The notes under the pieces are model-generated. The model had not been told where the DNA came from. It did no database searches and was given only the letters and a program-made list of their open reading frames with translations. 64,000 nt of DNA from Nocardia uniformis NBRC 13702 (GTDB lineage: Bacteria > Actinomycetota > Actinomycetes > Mycobacteriales > Mycobacteriaceae): the NCBI RefSeq assembly GCF_001613345.1, contig NZ_BDCE01000093.1, positions 1-64,000 on the forward strand, written 5' to 3'. The position numbers were made by a program, and so were the translations under genes. Below are positions 33,870 to 43,465 of this stretch, piece by piece (within the stretch, counting starts at the first letter, position 1; each line of letters begins with the position of its first letter).

Positions 33870-34061
33870 CTACCAGCGCGCCTTGGGCACATCGAATTCC
33901 GTGCACAGCGCGCGCCAGACATCGCGGGGGTCAGCACCGTCGGCAATCGCCTGGGCTCCCGTGCGCCCCCACGCGGGCAGTACATGATCACTCAGCAGCG
34001 CATCACCACGCGCCGCGCCGAATTCGGTGTACAACAGCTCCTGGAACTCCGTCAACCGCAC
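33870..34061 (-). CDS. DUF3046 domain protein
   Basis: The 63-residue protein (RLTEFQELLYTEFG to VPKARW) matches the small actinobacterial DUF3046 family (Rv2738c position, next to recA/recX in mycobacteria). GTG 34061 is chosen because homologues begin with MRLTEF. Function unknown. It converges on the CGNR gene with a 5-bp gap. Confidence 0.85.
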   Translation of the reverse strand: MRLTEFQELLYTEFGAARGDALLSDHVLPAWGRTGAQAIADGADPRDVWRALCTEFDVPKARW

Positions 34062-34237
34062 GGCCGCGAGCCTACGCCAGCGCGAATCCGCCGAAACGAC
34101 CACCGCACCGCCACCCCGCGCCCCCATGCGACACGCGCACCGCGCTACTCGACGCGCCCGCGGATCGCGCGTCAGCGACACCGGTGCGGACATGCGCGAA
34201 TACTGTGACCACCCCGGAAGGTCCGTGGGCGGCGCCG

Positions 34238-35398
34238 CTACGCGCGCACTCCCTCGAGCACCTCATGGCAGACCCGCACCGGATCGGAGACCACGCCCGC
34301 GTCGGCGGCGGCCTTACGAGCGGCGGCGGTAAACGAGGGACTGTCGAGCACCTGCCGTACGGCGGAGCGAACCGATTCCGCCGTCAGCGGACGCACCAGC
34401 ACCGAACTACCTTGACGGACAGCACGATTGGCCAGCTCCCACTGATCTCCGCCGCCGGGGACGGTGACGACCGGCACTCCGGCGAGCAGCGATTTGGCCA
34501 GCAGACCATGTCCGCCACCACCGACGACAACCGCGGCGTGACGCAGGATCTCGTCCTGCCGCCCCAAACCAGCGGTGGCCCAGGGCGGCAGGTTCGCGGG
34601 CGGGGTGTCGAGCATGGAGATCGCCACGCGGACACCCGTACCGTCGAGCGCTTCCAGCACGGTTTCGGCCATACCGGTCACACCGGTGTGCGCGGTGGAG
34701 GGGGCGACCATGACCAGCGGTTCATCACCGGCCGGCAGGTCGAGAATATGGTGGGTCGGCTCCCACAGCAGCGGGCCGACCAAGTGGGCGTTCTCCGGCC
34801 AGTCCGGGCGCAGCACCTCCAGGGCGGGCAGTGTGGCAATGAGTCGAGCCGCGGGCCCCGGATCCTGCGGCGGCAGACCGACACTCACCCGTGCCCGCGT
34901 CCGCTGCTCCTCCCCCTGTCGAATATTGCGCGCGGTCATGGTGCGCAGCACCGCATCCCGGGCCCGCCCCCGCATACCCTCGCCCGGCGCCAACCCGCTC
35001 CCGATGGGCGGCAATGCCTTCGACGGCTGATACAGCGGATGCGGCGACAACTCCACCCACGGCACCTTCAACCGCTCGGCCGCCATCCCCCCACCGGCGG
35101 TCAGCACATCCGACACCACCAGTTCCGGCAGCATGGCCCCCAGATCCGGCAGAATCTCACTCGAAATATGCGCCGCCCGTTCATGAATCCGCTGCCCCGC
35201 ATCGCCATCGTCATCATCGACCCGAGGCGCGAGCCCCCGCAGCCGCCGCACCCCGATCCCGGCCGCCATGGCGATATCGAACCACCGGGGCCCGGTGAAC
35301 AAGACCGGCTCATCACCTGCCGCCAGAAACCGCGAACACAATGCGATCGCCGGGAACGCATGCCCCGGATCCGGTCCGGCCACCACCGCTACTCGCAC
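34238..35398 (-). CDS. UGT/MGT-like glycosyltransferase (Rv2739c-like)
   Basis: The 386-residue protein has a GT-B fold. The N-terminal Rossmann strand is VAVVAGPDPGHAFPAIALCSRFL, and the C-terminal nucleotide-sugar region includes HAAVVVGGGGHGLLAKSLLAGVPVV and PGGGDQWELANRAVRQG. GTG 35398 gives the usual length; a longer frame reaches 35506. It lies next to DUF3046 as in M. tuberculosis. The acceptor is unknown, possibly a secondary metabolite or lipid. Confidence 0.82.
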   Translation of the reverse strand: MRVAVVAGPDPGHAFPAIALCSRFLAAGDEPVLFTGPRWFDIAMAAGIGVRRLRGLAPRVDDDDGDAGQRIHERAAHISSEILPDLGAMLPELVVSDVLTAGGGMAAERLKVPWVELSPHPLYQPSKALPPIGSGLAPGEGMRGRARDAVLRTMTARNIRQGEEQRTRARVSVGLPPQDPGPAARLIATLPALEVLRPDWPENAHLVGPLLWEPTHHILDLPAGDEPLVMVAPSTAHTGVTGMAETVLEALDGTGVRVAISMLDTPPANLPPWATAGLGRQDEILRHAAVVVGGGGHGLLAKSLLAGVPVVTVPGGGDQWELANRAVRQGSSVLVRPLTAESVRSAVRQVLDSPSFTAAARKAAADAGVVSDPVRVCHEVLEGVRA

Positions 35399-35603
35399 GC
35401 GCCCAGCCTGCCACATCCGAGGTCGAACGTCCGGGCCTACACCCCTCTGGGCATTCCTGGCGTCTTTCGGAGGTCGGAACGCAATCGACAGCCGCGCCTC
35501 GGACATACTGGTCGGTCATGCTTAAATGCGCATATTTCCGTTTAGGTATTGTCCGCGATCGCGACGGTTGTTCGACAGCGACGCGGCTGCCTACGTTCAA
35601 CGG

Positions 35604-36014
35604 ATGCGAATCCAGCTCATCACCCTCGTTGTGGAGCAGTACGACCCGGCCATCGCCTTCTTCGTGGACCTGTTGGGCTTCGATCTGGTGGAAGACTCCC
35701 CCGCGCGCACCAATGATGGCCGCCCGAAACGCTGGGTCGTGGTGCGACCACCCGGCGCCGAAACGGCCATCCTGCTCGCTCGGGCAGACGGCGACCCGCA
35801 GGCCGCCGCGGTGGGGCGGCAGGTCGCGGGCCGGGTCGGGTTCTTCTTGCAGGTGGACGACTTTCGGCTCGCCTATGACCGAATGGTCTCGGGCGGGGTC
35901 GAATTCGTGACCGCTCCGCGCAGCGAACCGTACGGCCGCGTGGCGGTCTTCCTCGATATCGCCGGGAACCGCTGGGATCTGCTCGGTCCCGACCGGCCTC
36001 AACCGCCGAAGTAG
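35604..36014 (+). CDS. VOC superfamily protein
   Basis: The 136-residue protein has a VOC fold: QLITLVVEQYDPAIAFFVDLLGFDLVEDSP at the start and AVFLDIAGNRWDLLGP at the end. ATG 35604 is chosen by homology to typical N-termini. No clear function. Its 3' end overlaps the convergent deacetylase gene by 16 bp. Confidence 0.75.
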   Translation: MRIQLITLVVEQYDPAIAFFVDLLGFDLVEDSPARTNDGRPKRWVVVRPPGAETAILLARADGDPQAAAVGRQVAGRVGFFLQVDDFRLAYDRMVSGGVEFVTAPRSEPYGRVAVFLDIAGNRWDLLGPDRPQPPK

Positions 36015-36709
36015 TAGAGCTCGAATCCGGTGGCGCGGTCCGCGGGGAAGCCGTCGATGGGGCCGGTGGACATATCGACGATGGCGCGGGCCTGGTCGGG
36101 GACCGGGTCGGGACTGAGGGCCTCCAGGTAGCGGCGGTGGGCGATGAGGGATTCGACGGCGGGTTCGATGGTGGCGGTGACATCGACCGCATGGGTGGGC
36201 TTCGAGCCCATGACGGCGGCCCAGCGCGGGGACCAGATGGGGAGGTCGGCCAGGTCGGGGAAGATCCACTCGTTGCCCGCGTCGGAGATGGCGTCGAGGG
36301 CGGCGCGGCCGACGGCGCGATGGTCGGCGCTATTGGCGTAGCCGGGGGCCCAACCGTCGCCGAAGTTGAACAGCACCACCATCTCTGGGCGGTGTCGGCG
36401 AATGGCGGCGGCCAGGTCGCGGCGCAGGGCGAGGGATTCCTCGACCCGGCCGTCCGGATAGCCGAGGAATTCGACCTCGCCGACCCCGACCGATTTGGCG
36501 GCAGCGATCTCCTCTGCCTCGCGCAGCGGCCCGGACTCCCCGGGCGGAAGCCCGGCGATTCCAGCTTCACCGCTGGTGACGAGCACATAGCGAATGTCTT
36601 TGCCCTGCCTGGTCCAGCGGGCTACTGCGGCGGCCGCACCATATTCGATGTCGTCGGGATGCGCGACGATGACAATGCCGCGCTCCCAGTCCTCGGGTAG
36701 CTGCTCCAT
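35999..36709 (-). CDS. PIG-L family LmbE-like deacetylase
   Basis: The 236-residue protein has the zinc motif VAHPDDIEYGAA (His-Pro-Asp-Asp) and the third ligand His in NSADHRAVG. The family removes acetyl groups from N-acetylglucosaminyl compounds; mycothiol enzymes (MshB, Mca) are larger, so this one is not assigned. ATG 36709 is preferred; a TTG 69 bp upstream is also in frame. Confidence 0.8.
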   Translation of the reverse strand: MEQLPEDWERGIVIVAHPDDIEYGAAAAVARWTRQGKDIRYVLVTSGEAGIAGLPPGESGPLREAEEIAAAKSVGVGEVEFLGYPDGRVEESLALRRDLAAAIRRHRPEMVVLFNFGDGWAPGYANSADHRAVGRAALDAISDAGNEWIFPDLADLPIWSPRWAAVMGSKPTHAVDVTATIEPAVESLIAHRRYLEALSPDPVPDQARAIVDMSTGPIDGFPADRATGFELYYFGG

Positions 36710-36886
36710 ACCTGCATTCAACACCCGACCCACTCGTCTCGGCACGCCTCGGACGGCATTACCGAGGTTGAACGCCAAGGGTCGGCATTGACGAGGCTAC
36801 TGGGGTGTGGATTCCGGCCAAGAACACGCCGGAATGACGAGCTGACCCGGTGGTGGCGGGGTCGCACACGTTGTTCGGAGCCACAT

Positions 36887-37984
36887 TCACAGCGCTCCCA
36901 GCACTCCCTCGAAGGCCGCTTCGGCCGCACCCAGCAATTTGAGATCGGCTCCGAGCGTGGACTTTTCGATGCGGACGCCGCCGAGTGCGCGGCTCACGAT
37001 GCTGCGGCGGCGGACTCGCTCCGCCACATCGGCCACCACCTCGTCCGGCAGGGCGGTGAACAGGTCGCCCAGCACCACCAGTTCCGGGCCGAGTACGTTC
37101 ACGACATTGACCAGGCCGAGGGTCAGCCAATCCGGGTAATCGCCCAGTCGGCGTACCGAATCACTGCCCAGGGCGCGCTGGCCGACCTCGGTCTCCCAGC
37201 AGCCCTCATTGCCGCAGTGGCAGGCGCGGCCGCCGGGATGCACGGTCATATGCCCGATTTCGCCGAGGTATCCGGCGGCTCCGCGCAGCAGTTTGCCCTG
37301 GGCGATGAGTCCGCCGCCGACACCGACATCGGCGGAGACGAATACCGCGTCGCCGGAGTCGCGCCCCGCGCCGCGCACATGTTCGGCGAGCGCGCCGAGT
37401 TCGGCGTCATTGGCAACCACAATCGGGACACCCAGCACGCCACCCATGCGCCGCCCGAGCGCCACTTCCGTCCAGCGCAGATTGGCGGCGGCGTGCACGT
37501 GGCCGTCGGCGCGACGCACCACGCCGGGCACCGAAATACCGGCGGCGACGGCACGCACCCCGAGATCCTCGGCCAGCAAGTGCGCCGATTCGGCCACATG
37601 GGTGATCAACTCGTCCGGATCACGTTGCCGCCCATGCAGATTCCAGCTGTTGCGGGCCAGGATCTGCCCGCCCAGGCCGACGAGCGCGATCACGGCGCGC
37701 TCGACCTGCACGTCCACGGCCAGCACCACCGCCGCCTGCGGTTTCGGCAGCACCAGTAGCGACGGCCGCCCCGCCCCACGCGCCGGCGGTACGGCTTGCC
37801 GGGGCACCCGTTCCTCCACGAGCCCGACCTCGGCCAACCCGTCCACCAACATTTTAATGGTGCTGCGGTTGAGTCCGAGATCCGTCGCCAATGCCGCCCG
37901 GGTGGCGGGTCCACCGGTGTGTAGCAGCCGGAGCAGGCTCGACCGGTTGTAGCGGCGCACCTCGTCCGGGCGGGCGACGGTCAT
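36887..37984 (-). CDS. ROK family transcriptional repressor (XylR/NagC type)
   Basis: The 365-residue protein has an N-terminal winged HTH (SSLLRLLHTGGPATRAALATDLGLNRSTI) and a C-terminal ROK domain with zinc motif CHCGNEGCWE and a sugar-binding GVGGGLI loop. It is the last gene of the sugar ABC operon, 40 bp after the permease. It probably represses the operon through the XylR-like operator at 41461-41479 and is released by the sugar; that link is inference. Confidence 0.88.
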   Translation of the reverse strand: MTVARPDEVRRYNRSSLLRLLHTGGPATRAALATDLGLNRSTIKMLVDGLAEVGLVEERVPRQAVPPARGAGRPSLLVLPKPQAAVVLAVDVQVERAVIALVGLGGQILARNSWNLHGRQRDPDELITHVAESAHLLAEDLGVRAVAAGISVPGVVRRADGHVHAAANLRWTEVALGRRMGGVLGVPIVVANDAELGALAEHVRGAGRDSGDAVFVSADVGVGGGLIAQGKLLRGAAGYLGEIGHMTVHPGGRACHCGNEGCWETEVGQRALGSDSVRRLGDYPDWLTLGLVNVVNVLGPELVVLGDLFTALPDEVVADVAERVRRRSIVSRALGGVRIEKSTLGADLKLLGAAEAAFEGVLGAL

Positions 37985-38024
37985 GCTTTAAGAGATACCA
38001 CTGCCGGGAAAGCCATTGCCGCCC

Positions 38025-39470
38025 TCACTGCCGCGTCGCGGCATTGCGACGCCGCGACAGCGCATCGACGGTGGCAGCCAGCAGCAGCACCAGACCGGTG
38101 ACGATGGATACCACCGCGGCGGGTTGCCGCAGCAGGCCGAGGCCATTGGCCACCACGGCCAGTACCGCGCCGCCGACGACGGCATCGGCGACCCGGCCCT
38201 TACCGCCGAACAGCGAGGTGCCGCCGATAACCGCCGCACCGACCGCGAACAGCAGCGTATTGAGTCCACCCGCCTGCGGGTCCACCGAACCGACCTTGGA
38301 CGAGTAGACGATCGCGCCGATTGCCGCGCAGGACGAACTGATGACGAAAACACTTGCCCGCAACTGAGTTACATCGATACCTGCACGCCGCGCCGCTTCC
38401 CGATTCCCACCGACCGCGTAGATGTGCCGACCGTAGGTGGTGCGGTTGAGAACGTAGGTGCCGATGACGAGCAGCGCCAGCACAATCGGCACCACATACG
38501 GCACGCCGGAGATCTCGATGAGGTCGCTCGGCGAGCGGTTCACGGTGAGCAGAATCGTCACCACCGCCGCGAATCCGGTGAGCGCCACCACCTTCGCCAC
38601 GACCAGCGGTGTCGGCTGGGTCACCAGTCCGCGCCTGCGCCGCAGCACATGTCCGCCGAGGGTGACCCCCGCATAACCACCGGCCGCCACCACGAACAGT
38701 AGCCAGCTGCCGACGGTCGACAGATTGCCATTGGCGACCTGGTCGAGCACATGCGAGGAGCTGATACCGAATACCCCACCCTCCCCGATGAGCTGCAAGA
38801 TCACGCCCTGCCAGGCCAGGAACAGCGCCAATGTCACCACGAAGGACGGCATTCCGATCTTGGCGATGAGGAAGCCGGTAATACAGCCGATGGCGGTGCC
38901 CACGCAGACGGCGAGGAGCATCTCCACCCACGGGTTGGCTTCGAATCCCACCGCCGCGATGGCGACACCGAGCAGACTCATGAATACCCCGGGCCAGATC
39001 CGCAACAGCGCCGCCAGCAGCGCGGCCAGCAGAAGTAGGGCGATAAAGGCCACGAAGACGGTGGATCCCATGCCCGACAGCAGGTTTCCATTCTCGACGT
39101 AGTGCATGGCCAAGATCGCGCCCGCCACTCCGGACGCGGTACCCGCGGAGAGGTCGATCTCGCCGATGAGCAGCACGTACACAATGCCGATGGCGATAAT
39201 GGTCTGCCCCGCGCCCTGTGCCAGCAGATTGGCGATATTGTTGAGCGAGAAGAAGACGTCCGACAGGATCGAGAACAGCACCACCAGTGCGATGAGCCCT
39301 AATATGGCTGGTAGCGAACCAATATCACCGGAGCGCACCCGAATTACATAGTCGCGCACCGCTTCCCGGGTCGACATGGTGGTGGTGTCTATCCCGAAAT
39401 CTGCCGTGGGCGAGCTGGACACGGTCGCCACGCCGGGATCGGAAACCTTGGTCAGGTCATGCTTTTTCAC
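38025..39470 (-). CDS. Sugar ABC transporter permease (XylH-like)
   Basis: The 481-residue protein has about 12 hydrophobic segments and the BPD_transp_2 pattern, including LLIGEIDLSAGTASGVAGAI and RAGIDVTQLRASVFVIS. The ATG overlaps the ATPase stop (ATGA). A disordered 35-residue N-terminus precedes the first helix. The paralogous family imports xylose, ribose or similar pentoses. Substrate assignment is inference. Confidence 0.87.
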   Translation of the reverse strand: MKKHDLTKVSDPGVATVSSSPTADFGIDTTTMSTREAVRDYVIRVRSGDIGSLPAILGLIALVVLFSILSDVFFSLNNIANLLAQGAGQTIIAIGIVYVLLIGEIDLSAGTASGVAGAILAMHYVENGNLLSGMGSTVFVAFIALLLLAALLAALLRIWPGVFMSLLGVAIAAVGFEANPWVEMLLAVCVGTAIGCITGFLIAKIGMPSFVVTLALFLAWQGVILQLIGEGGVFGISSSHVLDQVANGNLSTVGSWLLFVVAAGGYAGVTLGGHVLRRRRGLVTQPTPLVVAKVVALTGFAAVVTILLTVNRSPSDLIEISGVPYVVPIVLALLVIGTYVLNRTTYGRHIYAVGGNREAARRAGIDVTQLRASVFVISSSCAAIGAIVYSSKVGSVDPQAGGLNTLLFAVGAAVIGGTSLFGGKGRVADAVVGGAVLAVVANGLGLLRQPAAVVSIVTGLVLLLAATVDALSRRRNAATRQ

Positions 39471-40240
39471 AGCACCGCCGCTTCCGGTCGCGCCAACCCG
39501 AGTCCACCGGATCGGCCCGCGGTAATGAGTTCGACCACCTGTGCGTGGGTGACATCGGCGGTGCGCACCTGCGCCGCCATCCGGCCCAGGTACAGCACCG
39601 CGATCCGATCGGCCACCTCGAAGACATCGGCCAGGTTATGGCTGATCAGCACCACTCCGAGCCCCTGTTCGGCGAGCCTGCGCACCAGGTCGAGGACCTG
39701 CCGGGTCTGCGCCACCCCGAGCGCGGCGGTCGGTTCGTCGAGCAGTACCAGATTGCTGTTCCACAGCACGGCTTTGGCGATGGCCACGGTCTGTCGCTGC
39801 CCGCCGGACAGCGACGCGACGGGCATGCGTACCGACTGCACCGTGCGCACTCCGAGCGAGGCCAGGGTGCGCCGGGCCGCCTCCTCCATACTCGCCTCGT
39901 CCATCAGCCACGGCCGCCCACGTTCGCGGCCGAGGAACATATTGGCGACAATATCGAGATTGTCGGCGAGTGCGAGATCCTGGTAGACGACCTCGATACC
40001 CAGTGCGGCAGCGTCTTTCGGGCCGTGCAGCCGCACTTCCTCGCCCTTGAATCTGACCGTGCCGGATTCGGCGGCGTGGATTCCGGCGACGCATTTCACC
40101 AGCGTGGATTTCCCCGCGCCATTGTCGCCGACCAGTGCGGTGACCGATCCGGCCGGCACATTGAAGTCCACATCGTGCAGCACATGCACCGGGCCGAAAC
40201 TCTTGTTCAGCCCGGTGATGTCGAGCAGCGGCTCACTCAC
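39467..40240 (-). CDS. Sugar ABC transporter ATP-binding protein (XylG-like, single NBD)
   Basis: The 257-residue ATPase has Walker A GDNGAGKSTLVKC, signature LSGGQRQTVAIAKA, Walker B LVLLDEPTAALG and switch ISHNLADV. Ribose- and xylose-type importers normally have two fused NBDs; this protein has only one and would act as a dimer. GTG 40240 starts 7 bp after the binding-protein stop; ATG 40288 would overlap it. It is shorter than XylG of E. coli. Confidence 0.88.
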   Translation of the reverse strand: MSEPLLDITGLNKSFGPVHVLHDVDFNVPAGSVTALVGDNGAGKSTLVKCVAGIHAAESGTVRFKGEEVRLHGPKDAAALGIEVVYQDLALADNLDIVANMFLGRERGRPWLMDEASMEEAARRTLASLGVRTVQSVRMPVASLSGGQRQTVAIAKAVLWNSNLVLLDEPTAALGVAQTRQVLDLVRRLAEQGLGVVLISHNLADVFEVADRIAVLYLGRMAAQVRTADVTHAQVVELITAGRSGGLGLARPEAAVL

Positions 40241-40247
40241 GACCGGA

Positions 40248-41408
40248 TCAGCCGATGCCGAGCTCGGTGCAGGTGGCGCGCAAGTCACCGCCGCAGATGT
40301 CGTCGGCCTTCACATAGCCGGTGTCGATCACCGTTTTGACCTGCGCCTTGGTAATCGTCTGCGGGGGCAGCAGGACCGATTTCACATCGCGGTCGCCCTT
40401 GGGGTCCTTACTGACGCCCTGCGCCAGCGCATCCGCGGCGGCCGCATCGCCCTTGGCAAGGGCCACAGCGAGTTTGGCGGCGGCCTGGGCCTCGTCCTGA
40501 ATGGGCTTGAACACGGTCATGTACTGGTCACCGCGCAGCGTCGCCTTCAGCCCTTCGACGGTGGCGTCCTGGCCGCTGACCGGCACGCGGCCATTGAGAC
40601 CGTTCTTCTTCAACACCGTGATAACCGCACCGGCCAGGCCGTCATTGGCGGCGACCACGCCGTCCACCCTGCCACCATTGCCGGTGAGCAGCTGTTCGAA
40701 GATGGTGCCGCCCTTCTGGTTATCCCAGCCGTCGATGGCCTGGCTGTGCACCAGCTTCAGCACGCCCGAATCGTAGAGCGGATCGAGGATATTCCGCTGC
40801 CCCTGGTGGAAGAGGGTGGCGTTGTTGTCGGTCGGCGCGCCCTCGATTTCGATGACCTCCGCGCCCGGCTTATCCTTCAGGGCATCGGCAATGGCCTGAC
40901 CTTGTAGTTCACCGACACGCACATTGTCGAAAGAGACGTAGTAGTCCGAGGATCCGCCGAGGCTGAGGCGGTCGTAGTCGATGGTGGGGATACCTGCCCG
41001 CTTCGCCTTGGCGGCTACCGAACTGCCGATCTCACTATTGATGGCGGCGATAATGAGCACCTTCACGCCCTGGGCGATCATGCCGTCGGCGAGGGTGCTG
41101 AATTTCTGGACATCACCCTGCGCGTTCTGCACGTCGGCGTCGAAACCCTCTGCTCGCAGGGCTGTTTCGAGCATGGGTTTATCGAAGGATTCCCAGCGCG
41201 CGGAGGTGGCGGTTTCCGGCAGGATCACGCCGACCGTGCCGTTCGCACCGCCGCCCGGCGCAGCGGTTTGGTTGTCGTTTTCGCTCGTGGAGTTGGAGCC
41301 GCACGCGGTCAGGGCCAGTAGCCCCGACATGGCCAGCGCGCAGGCGACGTACGCCGGGCGGCAGGTGCGATGGGAATTCCGGGACAGCAGACGGTTTTTC
41401 GTCCTCAT
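40248..41408 (-). CDS. Sugar-binding lipoprotein of an ABC importer (XylF/RbsB-like)
   Basis: The 386-residue protein has a signal peptide with lipobox LTAC (Cys36), then a type I periplasmic-binding fold (VGVILPETATSARWESF, DNVRVGELQGQAIADAL, VAANDGLAGAVITVLKK). ATG 41408 follows AAAGGTCA. Xylose-type substrate preference is suggested by similarity to XylF and by the XylR-like operator upstream. First gene of the operon. Confidence 0.88.
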   Translation of the reverse strand: MRTKNRLLSRNSHRTCRPAYVACALAMSGLLALTACGSNSTSENDNQTAAPGGGANGTVGVILPETATSARWESFDKPMLETALRAEGFDADVQNAQGDVQKFSTLADGMIAQGVKVLIIAAINSEIGSSVAAKAKRAGIPTIDYDRLSLGGSSDYYVSFDNVRVGELQGQAIADALKDKPGAEVIEIEGAPTDNNATLFHQGQRNILDPLYDSGVLKLVHSQAIDGWDNQKGGTIFEQLLTGNGGRVDGVVAANDGLAGAVITVLKKNGLNGRVPVSGQDATVEGLKATLRGDQYMTVFKPIQDEAQAAAKLAVALAKGDAAAADALAQGVSKDPKGDRDVKSVLLPPQTITKAQVKTVIDTGYVKADDICGGDLRATCTELGIG

Positions 41409-41460
41409 CGGGGTGACCTTTCGAGCAGCGGTCACTGGGTGGTGGCCGCCCACCGAATAA

Positions 41461-41479
41461 ATGTTGTGGGCAACAACAT
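41461..41479. promoter_or_regulatory. XylR-like operator ATGTTGT-GGGCA-ACAACAT
   Basis: Perfect 7-bp arms separated by 5 bp, 52 bp upstream of the sugar-binding protein gene. The core TTGTgGGCAACAA strongly resembles the Bacillus xyl operator as I recall it (TTTGTTTGGGCAACAAAC). An XylR/NagC-type ROK repressor is encoded in the same operon. Confidence 0.7.
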
Positions 41480-41517
41480 ATGCGAAGGCGGTCACACCCG
41501 ATGGGGAATCGCCCGAA

Positions 41518-42462
41518 TCAGGGCAGCAGAACTACCTTTCCGCCCGCATGGCCCTCGATGACGAACTCGTGCGCGGCGGCTGTCTCGGCGAGCGGGTAGG
41601 TCGCGGCGATCACCAGATCGAGTTTGTTGCCGGACAACAGGTCCAGGAGTTCGCGCCAGGCATTGCCGCGGATCTCGGTGCCGGGATCGGCTCCGGGTCC
41701 CGCGCCGAGACCCTTGATCTCGGTCTCGGCCACGCGACCGAAGGCGGCGATGGTGGCGATGCGACCGCGGTCGGCGACCAGTTCCAGGGACACATCGACT
41801 GCCTCATCGGTGCCGACGGTATCGATCGCGGCATCAATTCCATTGGGGGCCAAGGCCCGTACCCGGTCGATCAGGCCCGGTCCGTACTCGACGGGCTCGA
41901 CGCCGTAACCGCGCAACCGCTCATGTCGCGATGGCGCGGCGGTACCGATTACGCGGGCGCCACGGGCGACGGCGAGCTGTGCGGCGAGCGAACCGACACT
42001 CCCGGCCGCGCCGTGAATGAGAACCGTATCCCCCGCGCTGACCCCGGTGGCGGCGAGTGTGTGGACGGCGGTCCCGCCGACGGCCTGCACTCCGGCCGCG
42101 ACCTCCCAGCTCACGTCGGCGGGCTTGGGTATGACGCGCGCCGCTTTCGTCGTGACGGCGGTGGCGTAGCCGCCCTCCGGGCGGGCGAGCACCTCATCAC
42201 CGACTCGAATCGGCCCGCCGGGTCCCACGGCATCGGCGCCGACGGCGGTCACGACCCCCGACACCTCACCGCCGAGCCGCATCGGCAGCGCCTTCGGATC
42301 CTTACCGAACGCACCGCTGTAGCGCTTGTAGTCGAAGGGATTCACCCCGGCCGCACGGACCTCGATGGTGACCTCGCCCGGGCCGGGCGCGGGTACCTCG
42401 ACCTCGGTAGCGGTCAGAACTTCGGGGCCACCGTATTCGGTGGCGACGATCGCAGTTGCCAT
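41518..42462 (-). CDS. NADP-dependent alcohol dehydrogenase / quinone oxidoreductase family enzyme
   Basis: The 314-residue zinc-independent MDR enzyme has AIVATEYGGPEVL at the start, the GVNPFDYKRYSG pattern, a nucleotide-binding VLIHGAAGSVGSLAAQLAVARGARVIGTA Rossmann segment, and lacks the structural zinc cysteines. It likely reduces quinones or enones with NADPH. ATG 42462 is preferred. It lies upstream of and in the same direction as the sugar operon but with a 109-bp gap and the operator, so it is likely separate. Confidence 0.83.
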   Translation of the reverse strand: MATAIVATEYGGPEVLTATEVEVPAPGPGEVTIEVRAAGVNPFDYKRYSGAFGKDPKALPMRLGGEVSGVVTAVGADAVGPGGPIRVGDEVLARPEGGYATAVTTKAARVIPKPADVSWEVAAGVQAVGGTAVHTLAATGVSAGDTVLIHGAAGSVGSLAAQLAVARGARVIGTAAPSRHERLRGYGVEPVEYGPGLIDRVRALAPNGIDAAIDTVGTDEAVDVSLELVADRGRIATIAAFGRVAETEIKGLGAGPGADPGTEIRGNAWRELLDLLSGNKLDLVIAATYPLAETAAAHEFVIEGHAGGKVVLLP

Positions 42463-42583
42463 AGCGCGGACAACGTCGCGTTCCCGCACGCTGTTCCCGA
42501 CGCGGGCGGTGGTATCGAAGAGTAATGGGCCGCCCGGCATCCCGAGGGATTCCGAACGGCCCGACTCGGCGCGTGCGCGCCGA

Positions 42584-42760
42584 CTAGAGCTTGTTGACCG
42601 GCGACTTGTCCGAGGATCCGGATACCGCCTTGTAGAGCAGGTACAGCCCGAACACCACCAGGCTGATCATGAGAATCGGGAACAGGCCCTTGATCAGCGC
42701 GCCGATAATGGCGAGCGCGATCCATGCGACCGCGACCACGCCGATGATCTTCCACAGCAT
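42584..42760 (-). CDS. Small two-helix membrane protein
   Basis: The 58-residue protein has two predicted membrane segments (IIGVVAVAWIALAIIGAL and LFPILMISLVVFGLYLLY) and a short Ser/Lys tail. The GGAGG ribosome site sits 5 nt before the ATG. No family is recognised. Confidence 0.65.
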   Translation of the reverse strand: MLWKIIGVVAVAWIALAIIGALIKGLFPILMISLVVFGLYLLYKAVSGSSDKSPVNKL

Positions 42761-42896
42761 TACTACCTCCAGAAAGTCTCCCGAACCGGCAAGCGCGCGA
42801 TCCGACACACTCCATCCTGACAGGCCGAGGATGGAAAAACACCAGGTCATCAGCGATATCGGGGAAAATTCCGGGTATACCCTGAGGTTTTTCGGG

Positions 42897-43361
42897 TCAG
42901 GTCTGGTGCTTGATCAGGCCCTGCCAGCCCCAGCGTGGGGTGGGCCCCGGGGTGCCCAGGTCGGTGCCGACCGGGTCCTGCGACACCTCGCGGGCGATCG
43001 CGGTACCCCACTCGAAGTAGTCGAATACCTGACGGCGCAACTGCGGCTCGGCGGGCAAGGTCTGCTCGATCGCGTCGCTCATCAGCTCCAGCCAGCGTGC
43101 CCGATGCTCCTCGGTAATCCGCAGGCCGAGATGACTGTTCAGCAGCGCCTGGTGACCGCCGAGCTCCGCGCTGAAAGTGGCGGGACCACCAAAGATCTCT
43201 GCCAGCCAGAGCGCGACGTGATCGACGTGGGTCACGGTGAAGTTCGCGAACACCGGGGCCAGCAGTTCATCGGCCAGGACGCCCTCGTAGAAGGCGTTGC
43301 TCAGGCGGCATAGCCCGTCGAGGCCACCGACAGCCTCGAATAGTGTGCGCTCGGCGTTCAT
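42897..43361 (-). CDS. Truncated hemoglobin (group II-like)
   Basis: The 154-residue 2-on-2 globin has TLFEAVGGLDGLCRLSNAFY in the A-B region, IFGGPATFSAELGGHQALL, and the probable proximal His in NSHLGLRIT. Group II truncated hemoglobins bind O2 or NO and help protect against oxidants. A C-terminal Pro/Trp-rich tail is unusual. ATG 43361 is preferred; GTG 43367 is also possible. Confidence 0.85.
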   Translation of the reverse strand: MNAERTLFEAVGGLDGLCRLSNAFYEGVLADELLAPVFANFTVTHVDHVALWLAEIFGGPATFSAELGGHQALLNSHLGLRITEEHRARWLELMSDAIEQTLPAEPQLRRQVFDYFEWGTAIAREVSQDPVGTDLGTPGPTPRWGWQGLIKHQT

Positions 43362-43465
43362 ACTCACACAATTACACGAACTTGCCAGCGGTGCAGCGCG
43401 GGCGCGGACGATGCGGGTGCGGTACGAGAGAGACCTGCCGACGGCGGGTCGTGCGGCAGCAGGCG

